A stretch of DNA of 64,000 nt from G965216255 sp965216255 (GCA_965216255.1 OZ244148.1:1612001-1676000), one strand, 5' to 3'; shown: positions 46,998 to 58,400, counted from the stretch's first letter. Made by a program: numbers and translations. Notes: generated by a model not told the origin, from the sequence alone.

Positions 46998-48152
46998 CGT
47001 GTTGCAACTCCTTCCATCTTGCATGCATGCCAGTGCCAGTACCCCGGCGGAAATAGACCGGTGCACGTGTCGTTCTCTTCCCGGTCTACCAGCGGCCTTC
47101 CCCATGACACCGGAGGGTCGGCTTCCGCATTGCCCTTTTCGAGGCCTGCTCGGCATTCACTGCGCGTTCCGGCCTGCATGCTCGCTAAATCGCCTAAGCG
47201 ATCCTTTTGCCAAAGTGCTTCAGTCCATGTTGTTACCTCCATAAACCGCCTTGGTCGCTACCAACTGAAACGACAGCTGTTGCGTGGGATTCGCACCCAC
47301 AAGGAAGAAGCGCCTTATCACGGCGCACGGTGTGTGTTGGGTTGTCCGATTTCCCCTCGGGTGCGACTCTTCGCTCCACCAACTCCGCCGCGCGGTCCTC
47401 CGCGCTTTGTTCGCCGGCTTCATCGCTACTATCATCGCATCTGACTCCTCCTCGCCGTTCATCCTCCGCTCGGCAATGCCTTGGCTTTGGCGGCCCCGCC
47501 CTAAGCGCTGGGCAGCGAGGAGGCCTCCCAGGTCCCAACCTTGTACGTACATACGTGCCTGAGTTCTTGGACGCCGCGGAGCCCTCTTGAACCTCACCAT
47601 ATCGGTCCAATCAGTATTGCCTTCAGCCAACACGAGGACTTCGGCACTCCGAACAATGGTCCTTTCGGCGCTCATTAGCTCCGCCCATATGCACCCCTGC
47701 CGACGCTTCGCCCGTTCCCTCACGAGAACGACCGCACGGCTTGGGGAGAGATATGGATTGGTTATATCCTTTACCACAGAGGACTTACACCTCCTGTACT
47801 TGGCCAGTTAGCCTGGCGCACCGTGTTGCTACCCCTTCCATCTTGCATGCATGCCAGTGCCAGTACCCCGGCGGAAATAGCCCGGTGCACGTGTCGTTCA
47901 CTTCCCGGACTATCAGCGGCCTTCCCCTTGTCACCGGAGGGTCGGCTTCCGCATTGGATGTTTCGAGGCCTGCTCAGCATTCACTGCGCGTTCCGGCCTG
48001 CATGCTCGCTGAATCACCAATGTGATCCTTTTACCAAAGTGCTTCAATCCATATCGTTACCTCCATGAATCGCTTTGGCTGCTACCAATTGGAACGACAG
48101 ATATTGAGTGGGATTCGCACCCACAAGGAAGAAGCGCCTTTCCACGGCGCAC

Positions 48153-48290
48153 GGTGACAGAACTCTTGATATTCACGTCCGCGGCATCGATGCCTTCATC
48201 CTGGGCCGCGGCCAGAATTGCGGAACCGAGCAGCAGCATAACCACCGCGACTGCCGTGCGCCGGAGACTCAACGATTCTTGCATGGCCAT
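48153..48290 (-). CDS. Small secreted protein gene, exon 1
   Basis: ATG 48290 begins a 46-codon exon encoding a signal peptide (TAVAVVMLLLGSAILAAAQ) and a short acidic segment (DEGIDAADVNIKSSVT). It ends with ACC at 48153, exactly at a codon boundary, where intron B3 starts. Exon 2 is at 42861. The spliced product would be 102 aa, or about 138 aa if the T-run frame break in exon 2 is an error. Function unknown. Confidence 0.6.
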
Positions 48291-48538
48291 TCCTGGAGTA
48301 TTGTAGCGTGTATCCGTTTAATCGGAAGTTCCCCCCAAAGTTAGTGCGATACAGAGTGTTATGCGGGTAATTATCTCGGCGTAAGTAGCGAAGTCATCGC
48401 TATTTACAGGGAAGTCCTGTGCCACCTCAGTCCATAATGGCTCCGAATTATGGTTCCCATGTAATGCATCCGTTCTTCATCCTGTGTTCACGTTCTTCCC
48501 GCCTCATAGTTGACTTGATCTCACCTAATTAAGTACCC

Positions 48539-50238
48539 ATGTATGTCGCCACCGTCCCCAACCGCGGTGCCCGCCCCACCTACCTCATCCGCCAGGGCAA
48601 ACGCTATGGCCGCAAAGTCGTCAAAACCACCCTCGCCAATATCTCCAAACTCCCCGATGATATCATCGACTACATCCGCATCCTGCTGCGCGGGGGCGTC
48701 GCCGTCGATGACCCACAGTACGCCTTCCAACACTCCTTCCGCTTCACCAATGGTATCCCCCATGGAAACGTCGCCGCCGTACTCGGCTGCCTCCGTGACC
48801 TGAAGCTCCATAGCATCATCGCAACCAAAGACTCCAAACAGCGACGCCTCGCCATCGCCCTTATCGCTGATCGTATCCTCAGTCCCAAAAGCAAACTCGC
48901 CACCAGCGCCCTGCACCCGGACACCGCTAGCCATTCGCTCGGTACCGAACTCGGTCTCGAAAACATGGACGAGGACGACCTCTACCAGGTCATGGATTGG
49001 CTGCTGAAGCGCAAAAGCATCATCGAAGAGCGCCTGCTCGGCGGCACCTCGAGGAGGGCTCTCTCGCGGATGTTACCTCCACTTACGTCGAAGGCGAAGC
49101 CCTCGAGCTGGCCGAGTATGGCTACTCCCGAGACAAGAAAAAGGGCAAGAAACAGATCGTCTTCGGCCTGCTCACAGGCAAAGACGGCTGCCCCGTGGCC
49201 GTGGAAGTCTTTGCAGGCAATACGGCCGATCCCAACACACTGGCTCCGCAGATTGCCAAGATCCAGCAACAATTCGGCCTCCGGCGCATCGTGCTCGTAG
49301 GAGACCGCGGCCTGCTTACCGAGGCCCGCTTGCGCAAAGAGGTCAAACCCGCCAGGACTGGATATCCGCCCTCAGCAAGAGCGGCATCCGCAAAATAGTG
49401 GAAACGGAAGCCCTGCAACTGTCCCTGTTCGACGAACAAGGCCTCGCGGAGACAACCACCGCCGTCTACCCGGGGGAGCGGACCGTCCTGTGCCGCAACC
49501 CGCTACGGGCCAGGGAGTCGGCCTATAACCGCGAAAGACTGCTGACAAAGACCGAAGAGGCGCTGGAGAAGATCGTACTGGCCACCCGGCGCAAAGGCAA
49601 TCCCCTGCGCAGCATGAAGGCGATCAGCTTGCGTGTAGGGAAGATCATCGGCAAGTGGAAGATGGAAAAGCATTTTAATCTGGACATTAAGGAAGGCTTC
49701 TTCAGCTACCAACGCAACGCGGACTCCATAGCCAGCGAAGCGTCCCTGGACGGCATGTATGCCATCCGCAGTAGCCTCCGACTGCGGAAGACGCAATTAC
49801 AAGCGGCTCAGCGCTGTAGAGCAGGCCTTCCGGAGCCTCAAGACCGTGGACCTCAAAGTAGGGCCCATCCACCACTACAGGGCCCCGAGAGTCATCTGCC
49901 ACGTCTTCCTGTGCATGCTGGCTTACTACGTGGAATGGCACATGAAGCAGCGTCTGGCTCCGATACTTTTTGCCGAAGATGACGCGGAAGGCAAGAAGGC
50001 TGCCCGTCGTAGTATCATCCATGCGGCAGGGCGTTCACCCTCGGCAGAGCAGAAAGCCCGCTCCAAACGGACGGACACAAGGCCTTGAGCTTTGCCGCCC
50101 TCATGGCGCATCTGGGCACGCTATGAGGATCAGGTATATCCGCTGATCGGCAAGAAGGGCGTCTCCTTTACGATGCTTGGAGAGATGACCGACCTTCAGG
50201 CCCGCGCCTTCGAATTGCTGAGAGTGAAGATTCGGTAG
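48539..50238 (+). pseudogene. IS1634-like (IS4 superfamily) transposase, frameshifted
   Basis: From ATG 48539 the reading is MYVATVPNRGARPTYLIR, then IADRILSPKSKLATSALH and DEDDLYQVMDWLLKR, the N-terminal part of IS1634-type transposases. After ~49030 the frame shifts: DVTSTYVEGEALELAEYGYS (first catalytic Asp region), GKKQIVFGLLTGKDGCPVAV, and LRRIVLVGDRGLLTEARL (second Asp). After ~49370 it shifts again (ISALSKSGIRKIVETEALQL). A final part in yet another frame gives VEQAFRSLKTVDLKVGPIHH, the Glu-containing helix. It ends TAG at 50238. At least three frame changes make it inactive. I could not define the inverted repeats by eye. Confidence 0.75.
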
Positions 50239-51280
50239 TGACTGTACCCAGTAAAGTACCTTTCGCGGGTAAGATCTTCTTTAACATGGGGTCATTGGTG
50301 GCCTCATGTACTTAGGACCATCGTCCACACAGCCTTATTATTATTGGTATACCTTCCTGACTATCTTCAATAAATGAGATAAGCGAAAAGGGAACTTCTG
50401 TTTAATACGCGTCCGGGCGGTGGTGTTCCGGGCCATGATCGTGCCGGCCCCAATGCAACTACATCCCAGCTACCGGATGAAGTCTGACAGTGAAATGACT
50501 GGTAAGAACGCAAAATGGGAGCTGCAATCCGGTGGTCCCGCAGGAGTCCAAGTCACCATGGGAATTGCCCGTCAACCCGGCACTGCCCATCCCTGCCAAG
50601 GCAATTGGAGCAAGCGCCGCACAGGACTAGACAGCCCCTTGCCTTGCACATAAGTCCGCGCCATCGATTGGGCCTAGCGCGATCAACATTCTGGACAAGC
50701 AGTCATGCTAACCTTCTTATCTGAATGGCTTTAGGCGCCTGCTCTATTCGCCCCGACGACGTTGAGACTCGCTCCACTCGAATGGGAGAATTCGTTCTGC
50801 AACGCCCGGAAACACATCCTCGTACGACTGTGGCACAAGCGAATGCGGGAGCGGCACCGTAGCCGATGCAAAACCAGGCGCTCCTACGGCTTCGTGCTGC
50901 TCCGACGCCACGCCGCGGGGCGAGGATTCTAGCTGCAAGGCACAGTCTCCTAAGAGCGCTTCAGACAGGTAAATCTTCTATGCATCGTACTGGCCACACT
51001 CAGCCGGGAAAACTCTATAGCATCCTACATACCCTGGCCTTTGGCTTCCCTGTCATCCCGCGTGGTCTACGGATAGAGTAGCGGCCTGAGCCCTGGTGGA
51101 GGCGGGCAGCCCATTCATGTCAACCCCTTTAATAATCTTGCTTATGCGGGCTCTTGAACAAACGATTCATGGCAGTCATGACAAGGATCGAGATTTAGGT
51201 CACCGTCAAGAGTTTGACCTGCCTGAAAGGGTCCGTTTTTTCGAAATTCGCGATCGGCTCCCTGCTGGAGAATAACCCGC
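50239..51280. other. Gene-poor stretch
   Basis: About 1 kb with short overlapping ORFs and no recognised gene, RNA or repeat. Confidence 0.4.
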
Positions 51281-52081
51281 CTACCCGGCACTGGGTGGCC
51301 GGACCGTCGCCCGGATTGATCCGGTCGAAATCCCGCCGTCGACCAGCAGCGTCTGACCCGTTACATACCTGCTCGCCTCCGAGGCCAGGAACACCACGGC
51401 ACCGTCGAGATCTGTAGGGTGGCCGGGACGCCCAAGAGGAATCCGGTCTATGAGATGCGCCACCCAGGAAGGATCTTCATAAAGCACCGCGTTCTGGGCT
51501 GTCTTGAACCAGCCAGGGGCCAGGCAATTAACGGTGACTCCGTGTGCACCCCAGTCGTCGGCCAACGACATGGTTAGCTGCCGAATGCCCCCGCGGCTGG
51601 CACAGTAGGGGCCGAGACCGGCATAGCCCGCTACGCACGTCACAGAACCGATGTTTATGATCCTGCCGTATCCTGCCTGAGTCATGAGGGCAGCTACGGC
51701 CTGCGAGACAAAGAATGTCCCCCGCAGATTGGTGTCCAATACCGTGTTCCATTCTTCCCACGTGACTTCCATGGCGGGCTTCCGCACATTGCATCCCGCA
51801 TTGTTGACTAGAATGTCCACCCGCCCGTAGCGCAGTGCAACCTCCACAGCCAGGCGTGCGATGCTTTTGCCGCACCGCACGTCCAGTGCCAATGCATGCA
51901 CCCTCCGTCCCATGACGCGCAATTCGCGCTCGAAGTCCTGCAGCCTGCCTACATCGCGGCTGGTAATGACCAAATCTGCGCCTGCACGAGCCAGTGCGCG
52001 ACCCATGTACTGCCCAAGCCCGCGACTTGCACCGGTGACGATGGCAATACGTCCTGATAGATCAAACAATTTGTCCTGCAT
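51281..52081 (-). CDS. Short-chain dehydrogenase/reductase with Arg in place of the catalytic Lys
   Basis: A 266-aa SDR similar to gluconate 5-dehydrogenase types. IAIVTGASRGLGQYMG binds the cofactor, DILVNNAGCNVRKP and the catalytic Ser in IINIGSVTCVAGY follow, then the active site reads GPYCASRGGIRQLT: the Tyr is present but the usual Lys of YxxxK is Arg (codon CGC). The C-terminal GRPGHPTDLDGAVVFLASEASRYVTGQ fits the family. Start ATG 52081 (MQDKLFDLSGRIAIVTG) is the conserved one; the frame is open further upstream. The neighbours are gene-poor DNA, so the Lys loss may mean relaxed function. Confidence 0.82.
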   Translation of the reverse strand: MQDKLFDLSGRIAIVTGASRGLGQYMGRALARAGADLVITSRDVGRLQDFERELRVMGRRVHALALDVRCGKSIARLAVEVALRYGRVDILVNNAGCNVRKPAMEVTWEEWNTVLDTNLRGTFFVSQAVAALMTQAGYGRIINIGSVTCVAGYAGLGPYCASRGGIRQLTMSLADDWGAHGVTVNCLAPGWFKTAQNAVLYEDPSWVAHLIDRIPLGRPGHPTDLDGAVVFLASEASRYVTGQTLLVDGGISTGSIRATVRPPSAG

Positions 52082-52721
52082 GAATGGTCTTGCGCTTAGG
52101 GGTCGATGGGATGATAGCGAATTGGCGCCACTGGAGCCGGTAGCGCCCACCACGAATGGCTTTGGCGGCAGCCCCGCATCGCTCCGGGTCGCAAGCAACC
52201 GGACCGGAGCAGATTCAATCTTTCGGGGCTTGCGAGCAAGGACCAACAACACACCGGCGCACTGCGATGCCCGGTTGGCGCCGTTCCCTCAGCCTGCGTC
52301 TAGCCTTTCCCTGCACATAGACAAGAGGGGCACGGTCCTAAGGAGGGGAGCGTCGGCGTCAAACCTTGCTCCGGGTACCCGTAACCAGATTACACCCTCG
52401 ATGCCGAGAATGAGCAAAGCGACCCCCAAGCACGGTTTCCTCCTGGGTCGGCCGACGTTCCAGGACGATCATGTAGGGGCATCGCTCGGGTGCGCAACCC
52501 ACCTACTGGCACGCGAAGCGCGCCACCTGCCTGCCGGGTTGGCATGGTAGCCAAACGCCTCCCGTGCCATGCAAAACGAGGCGTGGCGCGATCCAAATAC
52601 GGGGTGCATTGATCCGCTACGCCCGGCAGGACCCGTCACCTGATCCTGCCCGCTCCCGTTTGCCGGAAGGCACCCTCCCGCTACCCTGGCGCAGCATGTA
52701 AGCACAGGCCACGGCTCCAGG
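52082..52721. other. Gene-poor stretch
   Basis: About 640 bp between an SDR start and IS4-type copy 2. No recognised gene. Part of it reads open upstream of the SDR start in the same frame, without conserved features. Confidence 0.4.
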
Positions 52722-52727
52722 GCCTAG

Positions 52728-55335
52728 CCCTGCCGTTTGCCCATAACCAGCTATTAACATTTGGAATTTTGCTGTGTAGTTTCACGGCATGTTCCAGCAG
52801 AACCAGATTTTGCGTACGCTGAGCGCGCCTTCTTCCCGAGGTGCATTGGGACAGGTGCTCAGCGACCGGAGTCTGGACAATCGTACGGCCATAGCGCATC
52901 GTGTGTGTGAGCGCTTCGGCTTTTTCGATGTCCTGGGAAAGACGCAGGTGGCCACGTGTGCAAAGGCGCTCTCCAAGCTGGAGGCGCGCGGCGAGATCGT
53001 GTTGCCCGCTCCGCTGAACAGCCATGCCAAGGGGAGTTCGCCGCGGTTGCTGCCGGCTCCTGTGCCGGCAGCGGAAGGGGTGCCTTTGACGCTGGACGGC
53101 ATAGAGGATTTGGCGCTGGAGCTGGTGGAGACTGACGAGCAGCGTGCGGTGTTCAATACGCTCATGCACCACGAGCATCCCCGGGGAGTGACGACGTTAG
53201 TGGGGGCGCAGGTGCGCTATCTCATCACAAGCGCACACGGCTATGTGGCGGCTGTGGGGTTTTCCGCTTCGGCGCTGCGTCTGGCAGACCGGGAGCGTTA
53301 TCTGGCCTGGAGCGAAACGCAGCGCCGGGCCTTGCAGCACCACGTGGTGTGTCTGAGCCGTTTTCTGGTCCGGGTGCCGTGCAAGCATCTGGCCAGTCAT
53401 GTACTGGGCCGTGTGCTGCAGCGGCTGCCTATGGACATGGGAAGGCGCTACGGCTACCGTCCATGGGTGGTGGAGACCTATGTGGCACCGAATCAGGAGG
53501 GTACGTGCTTCAAGGCAGCCAATTTCGTGCGTATCGGCCAGACGGCCGGTGGCAGGCCCGGCCCGGATGGAGAGCCGGAACCGCCGAAGGCGCTGTATGT
53601 GTACGAGTTGGATCGCACATAGCGCAGGCGTCTGGGCGTAGCCCGTGTGGAGGCATCTCCCGTGAGGTTGCCGCACGAGGGGATCTCGAGTGAGGCCTGG
53701 GCCGAGACAGAATTTGGAGGAGCCCCTTTGGGAGATGTCCGCTTGTCGGCGCGCCTGGTAAAGAGTGCCTCCATGCTTGCCGACGTCACAGGCGGCTCTA
53801 TCGTGGCCCATACGGCCCATGATGCGGCCGCGGTGAAGGGTCATTACCGGCTGCTGGAGAGCAAAGAGGGCTCGGTGGTGACGCCGGAGAACATCCTGGC
53901 GCCGCACCGCGAGCGCACGATAGAGCGCATGCGGAGCCAGAAGGTGGTGCTTTGCGTGCAGGATGGCACAAAGCTGAACTATGCTACGCGCCCGGCTTGT
54001 TCTGGATTGCAGGTCATAGGCAGCAATCAGACAGAGACAAAGACGCTCGGTGTGCCGCTTCATATGACGATGGCGATGACGGCGGACGGTTTGCCGCTGG
54101 GGGTGCTCCGGTGCAGCTACAAGAAGCCGGACCCGGGCCCTGAAGCGCCCGGGACGCAGCAGTGGCTTAACGGGTATGCGGATGTGTGCGAGGCAAGAAA
54201 GGCGCTCTCGCGGAAGAGTTCAGTGGTGTTGATCATGGACCGGGAGGCGGACAGTTTTGCGCTCTACGACCTGCAGCGCACAGCGCAGCAGGTACATGTG
54301 CTGGTGCGTGCCAAAGGTGAGCGTCTGCTGGTCGGAGGCCAGAAGCTGATTGCGAGCTTGAAGAGTGTTTCCCGGGCCGAGACGATCGAGATCGAGATCT
54401 CGCGTGTGACAGCGCGTCCGAAAGCCTCGCGCCGCAAGGTACGTGCTGCACGCAGCTACCGGATGGCTAATGCGGAGGTTCGCTACAAGCGGGTGGAGCT
54501 TCCGGATCCGCGAGGCAAGGCCGCTGCTTTAAGCCTGTACGGCGTGCATGTGCGAGAGACGAATCCGCCTGGGGGTCAGAATCCGCTGGAGTGGGTGCTG
54601 CTCACGAGCATCAAGCTGCACACGGCAGAGGATGCGGTCCGGATGCTGGACTATTACCTGAAGAGGTGGCGCATTGAAGACTTCTTCCGGGTACTGAAGA
54701 GCGGCTGCAAGGTAGAGAGCATGGCGCTGCGCACGGCGCTGCGCCTGGAGCGGGGGATCACGATCTGGTGTGTTGTTGCCTGGCGCATCATGGTGTTGAC
54801 CCTGCTCGGCCGCACGGTGCCGGAATGGGATGCGGATGTGTTCTTTACGGAGATGGAGCTGCGCTTTCTTTCCGGCTATGCCACGCGGGTGAAGCTGCCG
54901 CCGCCTCGCACGCTGCAGCAGGCCATCCTGGCGGTAGCCGTCCTTGGGGGCTACCAGAACCGCAGCCGCGATGGCCCCCCGGGCCACCAGATCATGTGGC
55001 GCGGCATGGACCGGCTAAGCCTTACCACCCTGGGATACGAGGTCAGGGACGCGCAGCATTGATGGAATTGCCTGTTCTGCGGGCAAGTCCGGGCAACAAT
55101 ATCCACCCACTCTGGCGCCCAACAGACGGCGCGCATCCTGAAAGACATCCTGTGTACATTCTTGTGCGCATGCCCTAGAAACCGGCCGCAAAGCCCAACA
55201 TCAGGCCCAACAGCCACCGAAAAGACCCGGCACAAGGCACAGATTCCCCATTGAACGGACACATTCACTTGGACTCTTCAGACCCATTAGGCTTACAAAA
55301 CCGTTTGTCGTAAAAGCCTTATGGGCAAACGGCAG
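52728..55335 (+). mobile_element. IS4/Tn5-type insertion sequence, copy 2 (2,608 bp)
   Basis: Same length and ends as copy 1. The left end CCCTGCCGTTTGCCCATAA and right end TTATGGGCAAACGGCAG are flanked by a 6-bp direct repeat, GCCTAG (52722-52727 and 55336-55341), different from the repeat around copy 1. The two copies are in the same orientation and nearly identical. Confidence 0.85.
52789..55062 (+). pseudogene. IS4-family transposase with DruA-like domain, copy 2, stop codon
   Basis: Nearly identical to the gene at 11940-14213 but with TAG at 53620-53622, where copy 1 has TGG (Trp) in the sequence after YVYELD. The stop falls between the DUF4338-like part and the DDE domain, so only a 277-aa N-terminal fragment would be made. 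An ATG-started 471-aa ORF (53647) still encodes the DDE part. This copy could be mobilised only if the copy 1 transposase acts in trans. Confidence 0.85.
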
Positions 55336-55395
55336 GCCTAGGCCCCTCCGCATGCGTTTGCGAGCCACCTGGGGCAGTACTACTCAAAACCCTCT

Positions 55396-55422
55396 CCTGC
55401 GGGGCAGCCGCTGCCCCGCAGG
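55396..55422 (-). terminator. Probable terminator of the beta-propeller gene
   Basis: A perfect 12-bp GC-rich stem (CCTGCGGGGCAG, 3-base loop, CTGCCCCGCAGG) lies 12 bp beyond the stop codon of the minus-strand gene. On that strand it is followed by AGAGGGTTTTG, a weak T tract. Confidence 0.6.
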
Positions 55423-55433
55423 AATGCGGCATG

Positions 55434-58400
55434 TTACTTGACTAGCGTCATGCTCTTTGTACGTACGACACCCTCAGCCTCAAGGCGGTAATGGTAAACC
55501 CCACTGGCATGACGGATTGCATCCCAATCTACCTCGTGGGTACCGGACTGGTACGCACGGTCCGTGAGCGTGGTGACAAGGCGCCCCGCCAGATCATAGA
55601 CCTGGATCTTGATGCGTGATGCCTGCGGCGCATCGAAAGTGATCGTGGTGGAAGCATTGAATGGATTCGGGTAATTCTGCTGCAATTGGAAGGATGCCGG
55701 CACATCGGGTGCCACATCTTCGATCGCATTTGCTATATCAAGGTCAAGCGTCCATATCCCCCGGCCGTGCGTGGCCAGAATAAGCTGGTTGTCCACATTG
55801 CGCATCTGCCAGATGGAAGCTGCGGGCATCCCGCTGTTGCTGTACTCCCACGATTCACCATCATCCTCGGAAACGAAGATACCGATTTCCGTGCCGGCCC
55901 AAATCACATTGGGCATGGCCGGCATGACAAACAGATCATACACCGCCACGTTGGGGAAGCCGTTCGTGCTCGTGGGAGATCCACTCTCAAATCCGGACAG
56001 GTCCGTCCACGTCTGGCCCAGGTCCGTCGTCCGCAATATCTTGGGCATGCTGTATACGGAATACAGCAAATACGCGGTGCTGTCTACATTGGGATGCGTA
56101 GCTATGCCGGAAATGGATGCCTGCGGAGCAATATCCGGGACGCTAACGGGGTTAAACGTATATCCACCGTCCGTGGAGACGTGGACCATGCCCGTTCTGG
56201 GGCCCTGGTTGTCGTGCCTGTAGCCTGCCCACACTTCATTGGGATTGGCCAGAGCCACATCAACCTTGCCGTTGCCACGTCCGTCCCAAGCCTCTCGGAA
56301 AAGAGGAACGACTGTCCAAGTCGCGCCGAAATCCACGGATCGCCAGACACCAACGGAACCTACCATAAAGACACGATCGGGCCAATCCTTCGAGTTCCCG
56401 AAGACCGTAATAAACGGGCCCGTGTCTGAAGGGCCCGCTATCAATTCGAACTGCCTGCCACCCGACGTAGAACGCCATACGGTGTTGAACTGTGAAGAAG
56501 CAAGCATGTAATTCGCATCCTCGGAGTGCCAAACCGTATCGAAACCATCCCCACTCGGACCCTCTAGCCAGCCCTGGCCGCTATGCGGATTGTTGTAGGA
56601 GCGCCACGTGCCGTTATCTTGAGAACCCGCGATGTACACATTAAATCCGGGCCGCTTGTCTACTCCATAGAATTGCGTGGTATTAAGCCCCCTGCGAACC
56701 GGATTGAAGCGCGCTCCACTGTCTTCGGAAAAGTACACCCCGCCGTCATTCGCGTTGAGAATGCTGAACAGGTTCTCTGATTCATCAATCGGAATGACAT
56801 GAATATTGTGATGGTCCACGTGTACGCTGCCACTGGCCGGGTGCTGCGACATCTCCCGCAATAGTCCCGTGGCCGTCTTCGCAGTGATCCGCAATACGGA
56901 CTCCGGCAGATTGGACCCGTCCCACATTCCGTCTTCAGCCAGGATGGGCCACATGAAATACAGGATCTTATGGATAAGTCCGCCATCTTGGGCAATTCGC
57001 CCGTCAGGCTCGGTGCCACTGTATTCATATCCGTGGATGAATAAGTATTCCCGGCTCTGGTCGTCCCGAGCTCCCAAGGTCTGCGAGGGCTTCAGGTCGT
57101 ACACTCCATCATCCGCCTGATCCCGGAATGAGACCATGAGCTGACGGCTGTTATCGATATCCCAGACCTCAAACGGCACGTCTGCATAGTTCCGATACTG
57201 GTAATCCGCAAAGGCAACACCGGCGCCACCGTCCCCCGCTGCACCGCCAGTCGATGAAACAGCAAACCGGTGCGCCTTCTGGCTGCGCCCGGGACCAAAC
57301 CGGATTTCTACCGAAACGAAATCTTCCGGCGTTACATCCAAAATCTCATCGTCAACATCTCCAGACTGTAGCCTGCCTCCGAAATAGTTTCCTGATATAA
57401 AACCCACGAAATCAAGGAACGAGGACGTATTTGACTCTTCAAAATTCGACAGAAACCTGACTTCTTTAGTGCCTGGTAGTATGGTAGTCTCCCACAAAAC
57501 GATACCACCCAAAAAAACATGGTCAACGTCAAAGGGATGCACCGCAAGCGTCTGATCATACCAGCCCTGGTCACCCAGCCAGTTGGGCGCAGCCGATCCA
57601 GTTGCTAATACAGGGCTCCACGTTTCACCGCCGTCACTGGTCCGATACAGCTCGGCTCCGCTACCGGATTCTGCCGACATGTACACCACAGCTGGATTCG
57701 ATGGAGCAATGGCTAGCTCCATCCTACCGACGGCAGAGAGAAAATCATCAAGAGATACCTCCCATGTGCGCCCCCCGTCGGTGGAGCGAAGCACGGCGCT
57801 GCCTCTTACCGTCGCAAACTGGGTATTGAAGTCATCCGGCCGAGCTCTGAGATCCTGGACCCGGCTAGTGTCTGCATGCACATACACGTTATCCCAGGAG
57901 CTGCCACCGTCGGATGAACGATAAATCCCGATGTTGGTGGCAGCCACTACCGTATTGGCATCACCAGGATCTACGGCCAGACGATTGACAAAACGAAAGT
58001 CCAGGCCCTGTGTAGTGGAGGACAGCTGCATCCAGGTATTCCCCCGATCGGTCGTCTTGAAAATGCCGGATCCAACAATACCGTCAACGTTGCCGAAACC
58101 TTCTCCCGTCCCCATATAGATCACATCACGGTCGGAATCCGCCATGGCAAGCGCCGAAACCGAAAGGTTTGGCAAGTGGTCCGTAAGAACCTGCCAGGAT
58201 TGCCCGCCATCACTGGTTTTCCAGAGCCCACCTCCCACTGAGCCAACAAACCATGTCTGATGGAAGGGATCGTCCGGATCCACAATCAGCGCACGCGTTC
58301 TGCCGGGGACGTTGGCCGGTCCGCGTTCGACCCACTCCAGCTTCCGCCCGGGCGTCTTCCTTGCAGCAACGGCCTTCGTGAATGCGTCCATGCGGTAGTT

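Larger units (their letters stand above)
45122..47328 (-). mobile_element. Group II intron B5 (inside A4; holds A5)
   Basis: A family B copy from GTGCGCCGTGATAAGG at 47328 to CGACTCTAC at 45122. It follows the A4 sequence ending AACACACACC, the standard B target in family A. Intron A5 interrupts it at the GCAACACG/GGAAGCCC site. Own sequence after removing A5 is about 878 bp. Confidence 0.86.
43408..47821 (-). mobile_element. Group II intron A4 (inside B3; holds C2, B4 and B5)
   Basis: A family A copy inserted in B3 at the GCAACACG/GGAAGCCC site, the same site A2 uses in B1. Own segments are 47821-47329, 44243-44072 and 43411-43408, totalling about 669 bp. Two family B introns stand in tandem at its B site, and C2 sits in its 3' tail. 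Next to C2 the A4 tail reads GGGGAATACTG instead of GGGGCCTACCG, a small private divergence. Confidence 0.85.
42862..48152 (-). mobile_element. Group II intron B3 (outermost of nested array 2)
   Basis: The outer intron of array 2 lies in sense orientation inside a small secreted-protein gene, between CTGTCACC and GGGAGAATG. Its 5' part is 48152-47822 and its 3' part 43407-42862, about 877 bp in total, the family B length. Intron A4 with all its contents occupies the middle. The 5' part differs at many positions from the otherwise near-identical inner B copies, and the 3' part also carries private changes (for example CTTAGG for CGTAGG), so it appears the oldest B copy here. The 5' end is GTGCGCCGTGG and the 3' end CGACTCTAC. 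Confidence 0.86.

Noticed and set aside
42862..48152. Simple segmental duplication of the 20-24 kb region as the explanation for the repeats in the second array.
   Set aside because: The order of modules differs between the arrays, the host genes differ, and every junction falls on a family end or a family target site, which duplication would not produce.
11879..55335. A large composite transposon bounded by the two IS4-type copies.
   Set aside because: Each copy has its own 6-bp direct repeat (GGGTAG and GCCTAG), so they inserted independently. The segment between them contains core chromosomal genes.
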